Positions 1 through 6,777 of a stretch of 8,326 nucleotides of DNA are shown piece by piece. The stretch spans positions 1 to 8,326 of the forward strand of contig CAJKZL010000115.1 of assembly GCA_905204385.1 (NCBI GenBank). The letters are read 5' to 3'. Under the pieces are notes generated by a model, which worked only from the letters and a program-made list of their open reading frames with translations, was not told the DNA's origin and did not search any database. Made by a program: the position numbers and the translations under genes. This stretch comes from an uncultured Odoribacter sp. Lineage in GTDB: Bacteria; Bacteroidota; Bacteroidia; Bacteroidales; Marinifilaceae. Each line of letters opens with the position of its first letter. The stretch's first letter is position 1.

Positions 1-1130
1 AACAAACTTCCAGCCGTGTTATAAGGGATCAAACCTCCTAAAGCTGCATTAAAATCCATTACCGAACCGTCCGGCTGAGGAGCCAGAATCAACATATCTA
101 TCGTTTTAATCAATACACTTTTCTCTCCCTCAAAGGCATCACCGGAAGGTTGAACCGGATATTCAAATCTGGACAATCCGAGTTGTTCCAACGCACTTCC
201 CAACATATCATTGGCACTCATAATGCCATCATTGGTCGATCCCCATGTACCTTGCGGCAATTGAAAATGTTCATCGGACCCGCTGGTATTGGAGTTTATG
301 GTTACCCAGTCTTCAAAATCGAGCCGGTTGATATTTCCACGCTTTACGCTATACTTTACGCTATTGATTCCATCCTCCGATGTCACCGTATAGATTACGT
401 CATTAGCAAAATTCTGTTCCGTTCCGGAAGCCGGACTAATGGTAGCCCCTGCGGAAACCGTAATAGTAGGAGTCATTTTCAAATTCTCTTTACCTTCCGG
501 CGAGTAAAACACAATTAATTTATTCTCCTGATAAATCACTACATCGTATATCTCCTCATCGTTAAAGTTAAATTCCGTGATCAGCGCTTCAGAACTCAGG
601 TCTTTCTCCATTTTTTTCCCTGTAAAATCGACTTTTACATTCAAACCGACAAAATTCAAGCCATCGCCTTCTTCCGTAACTTTCACTCTGATCAGAACCG
701 AGCAATTGCCGGAAGCATCTATACTTCCATCGACGGTCACATTACAACCTCCCACAATCAATTTCAGGTTGCCTTCTCCTTTTAGGGTAAAAGTTTCGTT
801 TACCTTGCTGACAGCGATCTGATCCACCTCGATGTCACCGACCGGAATTTCTCTGAACTCAAAATTTTTTAATTGCAGTTTCACTAAATTTTCACCTGTT
901 TTAGTGACATAAATCTTCTGTTTCACTCCCGTTGCTCCCAGATCTACGCCTCCAAAAGGAGCCTCGACGTCCATCGCCCCCAAATAGACTCCATTAACAT
1001 CCCCTTCGGTGATGTAATAAATATCGTCGTCATCGCTACAAGAGGTTAAACTCAGAGTGAATAGAGCCACTAAAAAAATAATAACTGTTTTTTCATAATC
1101 TACTTTTTTAAGTATAAATATCAAATTCAT
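1..1130 (-). CDS. Surface lipoprotein, calycin-like plus PCMD-type domains (3' end outside window)
   Basis: The frame stays open from an ATG at 1130 to the left edge (376 codons), so the C-terminus is missing. A hydrophobic segment ends in the lipobox LTSC (Cys31 from this start), followed by SDDDD, an acidic tract that in Bacteroidota marks lipoproteins exported to the cell surface. Residues about 40-160 are rich in beta strands (for example DVNGVYLGAMDV and LVKLQLKNFEF) and resemble the calycin-like beta-barrel family. The next part, with LIVFYSPEGKENLKM and ISPASGTEQNF, looks like an immunoglobulin-like/DUF5018-type segment. LDFEDWVTIN and LPQGTWGSTNDGIMSAN fit the start of a PCMD (putative carbohydrate metabolism) domain. 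Such proteins are outer-membrane anchored and thought to bind glycans; the ligand is unknown. The start is uncertain: a more typical signal peptide begins at 1096 in another frame and would join this one if the A7 tract at 1072-1078 had one more base. Family assignment is from memory of patterns. Confidence 0.8.
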   Translation of the reverse strand, partial: MNLIFILKKVDYEKTVIIFLVALFTLSLTSCSDDDDIYYITEGDVNGVYLGAMDVEAPFGGVDLGATGVKQKIYVTKTGENLVKLQLKNFEFREIPVGDIEVDQIAVSKVNETFTLKGEGNLKLIVGGCNVTVDGSIDASGNCSVLIRVKVTEEGDGLNFVGLNVKVDFTGKKMEKDLSSEALITEFNFNDEEIYDVVIYQENKLIVFYSPEGKENLKMTPTITVSAGATISPASGTEQNFANDVIYTVTSEDGINSVKYSVKRGNINRLDFEDWVTINSNTSGSDEHFQLPQGTWGSTNDGIMSANDMLGSALEQLGLSRFEYPVQPSGDAFEGEKSVLIKTIDMLILAPQPDGSVMDFNAALGGLIPYNTAGSL

Positions 1131-1240
1131 CTTTTCTATCCTGCCAGCATAAACTTCAGGGACTACCCACCGAAATAATAATGCTATAGGGCGGGAATGC
1201 AATTTTTCCCGATTTGGGAATATATATAGCAAAAATCATG

Positions 1241-1248
1241 CAAAATTA
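1241..1248 (-). promoter_or_regulatory. Candidate -7 box for the lipoprotein gene
   Basis: The minus strand reads TAATTTTG, an exact match to the Bacteroidota -7 consensus TAnnTTTG. It would start transcription near 1235 and give a leader of roughly 105-140 bases. No good TTTG -33 box is present at the expected 19-21 base spacing, so support is moderate. The rest of 1131-1290 shows no gene; it holds three short complementary arms (GGGAA at 1193-1197, TTCCC at 1206-1210, GGGAA at 1216-1220, plus-strand reading) that could form only weak 5-bp hairpins. Confidence 0.35.
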
Positions 1249-1290
1249 ATGATAGTGAAAGAAAATATTCTTTTTTTAACACTAAATCTC

Positions 1291-3625
1291 TTATTTCCCC
1301 ACAATATTGAATTTTTGTTGCAACAGATGGCCTTCTTCATCCATAAGCGAAAGCCGGTAACTCCCCTCTTTCAAAAACACTTCCATTTGATGAATTCGGC
1401 TGGTCGCTCCAAGATATCGGTCGTCTATATACCAATAAATCCGGGTAGAAGGAATGCGGTGTACAGCCTCAAAAACCACCTTCCCGGGTTTCCCACCAAA
1501 ATCGCGGGGTATAAAAACCCGGGTACCTTTTTGGGGATAAATCATTTCCATCAATTCCTCCTCTCCTGAAGAACAATCGGGACGAAAAGGCGGAAGCTTC
1601 CGGTAGTCCGAATGGGTACGGCAATAATAATATTCCTGAACAGGTGGCAAAATAAACCATGGCCTCGCCTGCATCCGGCCTACACTCTCGCAATCGGAAT
1701 CGACCTGCCATTTAGCGGAGGGATCGAGGTAAATCAACTTATGGTAGGGACAAGTGCCGGTCTTCATTCCTGCACTACAAATCAAAACCGTATCCGTTTC
1801 TTCGCACAAAGCGGAAGCCCTAAAACCACTTCGATGACAGACTACCGTTTGCTGCATCTCTTCCACCGGTTCGTAAAACCGCGCCCGGGCATTCAACAGT
1901 CCGGCCACCTCGAATAAGACAGGAGCCGCACAACGGACACCCACTAAACCGGGACGTCCTTCGCCGTCAGCATTTCCCACCCACACACCAATGACATAGT
2001 CGGGATTCACCCCCACAGCCCAGGCATCACGGAAACCGAAACTGGTGCCGGTTTTCCACGACAGATTCATTGCCGAGACAAAATTTTTCCATCCTGACTC
2101 CATTTCAGGTCGCTCGACGTTTTCAAGCGCCTTCAAGGTTTGCCAGATCGCCGAAGCTTTTAACAAGCCTTTACTTCTTTCCCTTTACTCTCCTTCATCC
2201 TCCACCTCTTCTTTCCATAACTTCAGCCTTTCATATTCATCGGCAAAATATTGCCCGTCCTCTTCATTGTAATGACGCAAGACGGAAGCCATGCCACCGT
2301 ATAAATTACAAACATCCCACAACGACGTCTCTGCCCCTCCGAGAATGAGACTGAGGCCATAATGGTCGGCCGGCCGGTTCAGGGAATGTATTCCTAACTC
2401 TTTGAGATCATCGTAAAAACGGGCATAAGAATATTCTTTCAACAAACGTACAAAAGGTATGTTCAACGACTGCGCCAAGGCCATTTCCGCAGCAACGGCA
2501 CCCTTGAAATCCCGGTTGAAGTTCGAAGGTGCATAATCCCCAAACCTCGACGGGATATCCGGTACTAATGTCCGGGGCAAGATAAAACCATCCTGCAGCA
2601 TTAAAGCATAAAGCACTGGCTTGAGAATGCTACCGGAACTTCTCACCGAACGGATAATGTCGACCTCCGTTCCCCGGCTACCCTTGCGGGGAGCACTATT
2701 GCCCACATAGGCTCTTACCTCCCCGCTGGGAACATGAGCCACCAACACCGCTACGTTGTAGATATAATTCTGGCTGAGCATAACGGTATGACGTTCGACG
2801 ATTTCATTCACCTGCCGCTGTAACCGGCTATCGAGCTGACTGCGACATACCTGTCCTTTTTTCTCCTGGCAAGCCCGACTGAACAAATGAGGCGCAACCG
2901 AAGGAATATCAAAATATTGCTTTGGCAAAGGCTCTGCAATTGCCAATTCATAAGCATCCCGGTCCATACATCCTTTCCGGTGTAATTCTTTTAATAAGCC
3001 ATCCCTTTTCGCCTTAAGCAGCTCCATATTTTTCCCGGGATAAAGAAGAGCGGGAGCATTGGGCAATACCGCAAGTAAGGCAGCTTCCGCCCAACTCAGT
3101 TGTTCCGGCTGCCGATTGAAATATTTCAAAGCAGCAGCCCTGATGCCTACGATATTCCCTCCGAAAGGTGCATGGGAGGCATACATGCCCAGAAACTGCA
3201 ACTAAGTATAACTCTGCTCAAAACGCAAAGTCAACACCATCTCCTTCAATTTCTCCGGCACGGTACGCGGCGGATTGCCCAAAGCCAGACGCACCACCTG
3301 CATGGACAAGGTACTGCCTCCACTAACCACATGGCCCGCCCGCAAATTATATACTAATGCCCGTCCCAATGCAAACCAGTTGATCCCGCAATGCAACAAA
3401 AATATTATCTTCGAAAGCCAGCACAGCCAGTACATACTTTTCAGGCAACCGATCGACATCGGGACATCGGATTTGCCCATCGGCAGCCGCCTGTAATCCG
3501 ATGATCCGATCCTCCCGATCGAGCAATACCGTAGAATAAGGCACACGAAACAAAGGAGAAGGCAAAACAGACCACCATCCCCACGCTATCATTGCCACCA
3601 GCAAAATAAAAATGATTTTCCTCAT
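1291..3625 (-). pseudogene. pbpC: Penicillin-binding protein 1C, disrupted by a frameshift and two stops
   Basis: PBP1C is a class A, inner-membrane peptidoglycan synthase. This locus encodes all its parts: an N-terminal membrane segment (IIFILLVAMIAWGWW), the GT51 transglycosylase with catalytic FED at 3407-3415 and GGSTLSMQVVRL, a transpeptidase with SILK (Ser codon 2629-2631), SLN and KTG (2047-2055), and a C-terminal domain typical of PBP1C. The span of about 778 codons is normal for the family. It is not one frame: (1) a frameshift at about 3394-3400, just after FED, equivalent to a 2-base loss or 1-base gain; (2) an in-frame TAG at 3202-3204 between RFEQSYT and LQFLGMYASHAPFGG; (3) an in-frame TAA at 2185-2187, after which the same frame continues into the KTG region. 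The start ATG at 3625 lies two bases after the phosphatase stop; a TTG at 3631 is an alternative. Family identity is secure; loss of function is inferred. Internal TTG starts at 3201 or 2166 could at most give fragments. Confidence 0.9.
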
Positions 3626-3627
3626 AA

Positions 3628-4137
3628 TCAACCAAGGGGACGGTTCCTTTGATCGTTTTGATCGTTTTGCCCGTCTAGATACCGATAGAGTCCCGATACT
3701 GCATCTTCCAACAGATCCAGCACCAGTTCGAAACCCTCAGGCCCTTCATAATAGGGATCGGGAACAGCAGAATAGGAGGTCGGCTTCCGGCAAAAATCAG
3801 TCATCCGAAAAATTTTAGCCCGTTCTTCATCATTTTCGGCCAGACGTTTTAATGCGGTAATATTCTGATCATCCATGCCGATGATCATGTCAAAATCGGG
3901 GAAATCCGCCGAAGGATAGAAAGTCCGGGCCCGGCTATCCAACCGATATCCTCTTCTTGCAGCAGCCCTCCGCATCCGTTCATCGGGCAAAGCACCCGCA
4001 TGACCGCTATACAAGCCGGCAGAATCGATAAAAAATTCCTCTTCCTTTCCCTCTTGCTTCACCAACGCCTTCATGATCCCTTCCGCTCCCGGAGAACGGC
4101 ATATGTTCCCCAGGCAAACAAACAATATCCGCTTCAT
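3628..4137 (-). CDS. Low-molecular-weight protein tyrosine phosphatase
   Basis: This encodes 169 residues, a cytosolic LMW-PTP (EC 3.1.3.48 family; bacterial relatives include Wzb/Etp and YwlE, the latter an arginine phosphatase). The start MKRILFVCLGNICRSP holds the P-loop CX5RS with nucleophile Cys8 and Arg14. SAGLYSGHAGALPDERM matches the second conserved block, and Asp127 in VPDPYYEG is the expected general acid. The ATG at 4137 is chosen because it directly precedes the P-loop strand; the open frame runs back to 4224 but that part is the ftsY C-terminus in another frame. The tail DGQNDQNDQRNRPLG is low complexity and comes from a tandem GATCGTTTT repeat (plus-strand reading). The gene sits between ftsY and pbpC, overlapping the ftsY frame by 131 bases and ending two bases before the pbpC ATG, so the three are probably cotranscribed. 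The substrate cannot be told from sequence; no tyrosine kinase gene is nearby. Confidence 0.93.
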   Translation of the reverse strand: MKRILFVCLGNICRSPGAEGIMKALVKQEGKEEEFFIDSAGLYSGHAGALPDERMRRAAARRGYRLDSRARTFYPSADFPDFDMIIGMDDQNITALKRLAENDEERAKIFRMTDFCRKPTSYSAVPDPYYEGPEGFELVLDLLEDAVSGLYRYLDGQNDQNDQRNRPLG

Positions 4138-5101
4138 TACCACAGCTTGTATAACTGAACAGCGAATCGACAAATTCTTCCCGGTTGAACACCTGCAGGT
4201 CCTCCATCTTCTCCCCGATGCCAATGTATTTCACAGGAATTTTAAACTGATCGGAAATTCCGATCACTACCCCTCCTTTAGCTGTTCCATCCAATTTTGT
4301 GATAGCCAATGCATTGACTTCTGTAGCCAATGTAAATTGCTTTGCCTGTTCATAAGCATTTTGCCCTGTCGACCCATCCAGCACCAGCAACACTTCATTG
4401 GGAGCCTCCGGCAATACCTTCTTCATCACATTTTTAATTTTGGTCAGCTCATTCATCAGGTTCACCTTATTGTGCAAGCGTCCGGCGGTATCGATGATCA
4501 CCACGTCCGCGCCGTCATTTTTTGCTTTATTCAGGGTGTCATAGGCCACCGAGGCAGGATCGGACCCCATAGCCTGTTTCACGATAGGCACCCCTACCCG
4601 TTCCGCCCAGATCACCAACTGATCCACAGCAGCAGCTCTGAAAGTATCGGCCGCGCCCAACACCACTTTTTTCCCGGCCTCCTTGAATTTATAGGCCAAT
4701 TTACCGATGGTCGTCGTTTTTCCGACTCCATTGACCCCCACCACCATAATGACATAAGGCAGTCCTTTTTCGGGTAAATCGAAGGAATCTACATCGTTGA
4801 CCGAATTTTCTTCCAGCAAAGCTACGATTTCCTCCTTCAAAACGCGGTTCAATTCGTCCACTCCCATATATTTATCCCGCTGAACCCGGGCTTCAATCCG
4901 CTCAATAATCCTGACCGTGGTCTCTACCCCCACATCCGAAGAAATCAATACCTCTTCCAGATTATCCAGCACTTCGTCGTCGACCTTCGATTTGCCAACT
5001 ACCACCCTCGCCAGTTTCTTAAATACACTTTCTTTGGTTTTTTCCAGTCCCTTGTCCAGGTTTTCCTTTTTCGTTTTTCCGAATAATCCGAATAATCCCA
5101 T
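4007..5101 (-). CDS. ftsY: Signal recognition particle receptor FtsY
   Basis: FtsY is the SRP-receptor GTPase that docks ribosome-SRP complexes at the inner membrane for cotranslational insertion. The start MGLFGLFGKTKKENLDKGLEKTKES has the short amphipathic, lysine-rich N-terminus of Bacteroidota FtsY, with no long acidic A domain. The N domain spans about 20-100. The G domain shows G1 GVNGVGKTTT (122-131), DTFRAAAVDQL (152-162), G3 DTAGR (204-208), G4 TKLD (268-271) and GIGE near 294-297. The family normally ends just after the equivalent of EEFVDSLF (residues 308-315). Here the frame continues 49 more residues, to 364, overlapping the phosphatase gene out of frame with a sequence that looks non-native. 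Either the overlap is real or a one-base indel near 4140-4160 hides a stop: the third frame reads QLYKLW then TAA at 4137-4139, giving a TAATG junction with the phosphatase start. Function and start are secure; the C-terminus is not. Confidence 0.93.
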   Translation of the reverse strand: MGLFGLFGKTKKENLDKGLEKTKESVFKKLARVVVGKSKVDDEVLDNLEEVLISSDVGVETTVRIIERIEARVQRDKYMGVDELNRVLKEEIVALLEENSVNDVDSFDLPEKGLPYVIMVVGVNGVGKTTTIGKLAYKFKEAGKKVVLGAADTFRAAAVDQLVIWAERVGVPIVKQAMGSDPASVAYDTLNKAKNDGADVVIIDTAGRLHNKVNLMNELTKIKNVMKKVLPEAPNEVLLVLDGSTGQNAYEQAKQFTLATEVNALAITKLDGTAKGGVVIGISDQFKIPVKYIGIGEKMEDLQVFNREEFVDSLFSYTSCGNEADIVCLPGEHMPFSGSGRDHEGVGEARGKGRGIFYRFCRLV

Positions 5102-5102
5102 G

Positions 5103-5207
5103 CTATATTACCATTTTTACTGTACCGATGTTCCCTGTCAAAGCTTTCCTGTATGGCTTACTCCTGTATCGCCATCCCGACCGGTAATTGAAAGGGTACA
5201 TTTTCAT
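5103..5207 (-). CDS. Possible 34-residue leader ORF upstream of ftsY
   Basis: An ATG at 5207 (a second in-frame ATG at 5201) opens a 34-codon frame ending in TAG at 5103-5105, one base before the ftsY ATG at 5101. The peptide begins MKMYPFNYRSGWRYRSK and is basic and aromatic. The A-rich stretch before the ATG (TTTAAAGAAAGA) is like other Bacteroidota translation starts. The spacing would allow translational coupling to ftsY. I do not recognise the product. It could be a chance ORF in the leader; length alone does not support it strongly. Confidence 0.3.
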   Translation of the reverse strand: MKMYPFNYRSGWRYRSKPYRKALTGNIGTVKMVI

Positions 5208-5223
5208 TCTTTCTTTAAAGCGA

Positions 5224-5255
5224 CTAAAATACAAATTTTCTTAACACGATTCAAC
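5224..5255 (-). promoter_or_regulatory. Candidate promoter for ftsY-phosphatase-pbpC
   Basis: On the minus strand GTTG (5252-5255) is followed after exactly 20 bases by TATTTTAG (5224-5231). This compares with the Bacteroidota consensus TTTG-N19-21-TAnnTTTG, with one mismatch in each box. Transcription would begin near 5217, leaving a leader of about 115 bases that contains the small ORF at 5103-5207. The rest of 5256-5396, up to the end of the transporter gene, shows no gene or convincing terminator. Confidence 0.4.
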
Positions 5256-5396
5256 TAATTTGAGGATCATTTTCAACCAATTCTATGCCTATCCCCCTTA
5301 ACGACATGATCATTTCTAAAAATTCACATCCCACCGTTCACCCACAGCCTTTAGCCGAGGAAAAAATAGCCTTTACCTCTAATTTTGCAGACCGGC

Positions 5397-6434
5397 TCAT
5401 AGATACTCTTCCCTGAAAATTTCTACGCAGAGGATAAAAATGGCCAAGAGTAAAGGGCCGAAGATTACCCCCATGAAACCAAACAAAGAAAGTCCGATAA
5501 CTACTCCGAAAATGGTGATCAAAGGATGGGTATCCGCCATTTTCTTTTGCAGCAGGGAACGGACAAGGTTATCGATATTGGATACCACCACCAGACAATA
5601 AACTGCCAGTCCGATTCCCATACCCCAATGTCCGGTTGCCCCCAGATAAAGCATCAGGGGAATCCAGACGATACCCACCCCGATCACCGGAATGATAGTG
5701 GCAAATGCTGAAACCACTCCCCACAATACCACTTCCGGAGCACCGAAAATATAATACACCAGAGTGGCAGCAGCTCCTAGAATAACCGCCAATACAGGAA
5801 CGCCGATGGCATTCGACCGGACAATCATATGAAACTCATGCAAAACATCCTTTTTATTCCTGCGATTAAAAGGCAGAATATCCCGGATATAATCTTCCAT
5901 TTTACGTCCTCCGGTCAGCATAAAATAAAGGATCAACAATAAAACCAGCACATTGATCAAAAAGCTGCCGATACTACCCATCAAAACCTGCCCTATTTTG
6001 GGAAGGGCCCCCACCAAAAGATTGATATTACTCCGGCTCATCAGATCGTATCCGGTTTTATCACGTATCAGATCGGCTACATGCTGTATAGGCACCAGCA
6101 TACTTTGAGGGTCCAGGTCTATGGCTTTCAGCTTACTGATCAGCAACCACACGATCAATCCTATAGGAATCAGGCAAAACAGCGAAGTCTCTATCAACAA
6201 AACGAGAGCCATCACCCACTTTTTCCAATGCTTCCGTTCCGTGAGATAAAAAGCCTGCTTCCGCAACAGAATATACAGCGTACTGGCACCCAGCAGTCCG
6301 CCCAGAAAAGGGGTAAATTGCCAGAATATGACAATACCCAGTAAAAGAATGATGACAATCAGGGAATAAGTCCAATATTGCTCCTTAAAATTCCTGACAT
6401 GTTGCACCTGATCATTTCCCATTTCCAGCGGCAT
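5397..6434 (-). CDS. AI-2E/PerM-family membrane transporter
   Basis: A 345-residue inner-membrane protein (341 if it starts at the ATG at 6422) of the AI-2E family (PF01594, relatives TqsA, YdiK, PerM). Members are exporters or permeases of varied or unknown substrate; the autoinducer-2 label should not be taken literally here. Two hydrophobic pairs near residues 20-50 and 65-95 are followed by a soluble, amphipathic segment (about 95-155). The conserved C-terminal half follows: IIPVIGVGIVWIPLMLYL, VVVSNIDNLVRSLL and DTHPLITIFGVVIGLSLFGFMGVIFGPLLLAIF, the latter two being family signatures (given here as separate motifs). Both possible starts lie inside the end of the upstream 84-residue gene, whose TGA is at 6412-6414, so the two genes overlap and are likely translationally coupled. 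Length is normal, with no sign of disruption. Confidence 0.9.
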   Translation of the reverse strand: MPLEMGNDQVQHVRNFKEQYWTYSLIVIILLLGIVIFWQFTPFLGGLLGASTLYILLRKQAFYLTERKHWKKWVMALVLLIETSLFCLIPIGLIVWLLISKLKAIDLDPQSMLVPIQHVADLIRDKTGYDLMSRSNINLLVGALPKIGQVLMGSIGSFLINVLVLLLILYFMLTGGRKMEDYIRDILPFNRRNKKDVLHEFHMIVRSNAIGVPVLAVILGAAATLVYYIFGAPEVVLWGVVSAFATIIPVIGVGIVWIPLMLYLGATGHWGMGIGLAVYCLVVVSNIDNLVRSLLQKKMADTHPLITIFGVVIGLSLFGFMGVIFGPLLLAIFILCVEIFREEYL

Positions 6435-6666
6435 AATTCAGTATCGTCTGACTTTTCACCTTCACTCCGAATTTTTTAGCCTTCAACAATATTCTCCGGG
6501 CCAGCTCACATTTTTTATCCTCAGGAGCATACCTGAAATAAGTTTCAGCAGCCCGGACATGCTCGGCATCAGGCATGGGAAATTCGCGGTTTTCGGGAAT
6601 CCCAAAATCAGAATCCTTCAATTCACGCCTTTCTTCAGCATCCAATCTATCATTTTCCTTTTCCAT
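6412..6666 (-). CDS. Small acidic/basic conserved-type protein, function unknown
   Basis: An 84-residue soluble protein without signal peptide or membrane segment. The core (about residues 16-60) reads LKDSDFGIPENREFPMPD, then AEHVRAAETYF and CELARRILLKAKKFG. An L-x-DSDF-IP ... YP-PD-xHVRAA pattern is one I associate with small uncharacterised proteins and domains (DUF6582-like), sometimes in phage or housekeeping settings; this is recall, not a search. The N-terminal 20 residues are charged and probably disordered, and the core looks helical. It starts at the only good ATG (6666) and ends inside the AI-2E transporter gene, making a two-gene unit. The DSDF-IP module in a separate small protein coupled to a transporter hints at a shared role, but nothing in the sequence reveals it. 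Confidence 0.72.
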   Translation of the reverse strand: MEKENDRLDAEERRELKDSDFGIPENREFPMPDAEHVRAAETYFRYAPEDKKCELARRILLKAKKFGVKVKSQTILNYAAGNGK

Positions 6667-6693
6667 AGTTCGGTTATTTTATGATTAACAGTT

Positions 6694-6731
6694 ATGGGTC
6701 GCCCCATCCGTTCATTGGAGATAATGAACGG
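6694..6731 (-). other. Two contiguous hairpins upstream of the 84-residue gene
   Basis: The arms CCGTTCATT (6708-6716) and AATGAACGG (6723-6731) form a perfect 9-bp inverted repeat with a 6-base loop. Directly next to it, ATGGG (6694-6698) and CCCAT (6703-6707) form a 5-bp stem; on the minus strand its loop is GCGA, a GNRA tetraloop. No base separates the two. Neither is followed by a U-tract in the minus direction, so this is not a standard terminator for the MFS gene. It may be a leader RNA structure, a Rho-linked or processing site, or a protein operator. Confidence 0.5.
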
Positions 6732-6751
6732 TTCTTCAACCCATTAACGAT

Positions 6752-6777
6752 AAAACAATCCGAAAAGATTCCGATTA
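6752..6777 (-). terminator. Weak possible terminator of the MFS gene
   Basis: Beginning at the MFS stop codon, the minus strand can fold TAATC-g-GAA with TTC-g-GATTG around a TCTT loop (one G-G mismatch, one T-G wobble), followed by TTTT at 6752-6755. The stem is short and AT-rich, so its efficiency is doubtful. Confidence 0.25.

Noticed and set aside
150..822. Plus-strand open frames opposite the lipoprotein
   Set aside because: The minus-strand frame is continuous and gives a sensible lipoprotein; the plus frames show no recognisable features.
1193..1220. Terminator or attenuator from the GGGAA/TTCCC/GGGAA arms
   Set aside because: Stems are only 5 bp with loops of 5-8 bases and no U-tract; mutually exclusive pairing is possible but too weak to claim.
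2185..3204. Stop-codon reassignment or readthrough in pbpC
   Set aside because: A TAG and a TAA would both need recoding, the same gene also has a frameshift, and neighbouring genes use standard stops (TAA for MFS, TGA for the phosphatase, AI-2E and small-protein genes). Pseudogene decay is simpler.
4073..4777. Plus-strand 234-codon open frame opposite ftsY
   Set aside because: Antisense shadow of the clear FtsY G domain; composition is rich in His/Ile/Phe/Ser with no domain.
5370..5396. AT-rich hairpin after the AI-2E gene as a terminator
   Set aside because: The U-run falls inside the stem, not after it, and there is a mismatch in the helix.
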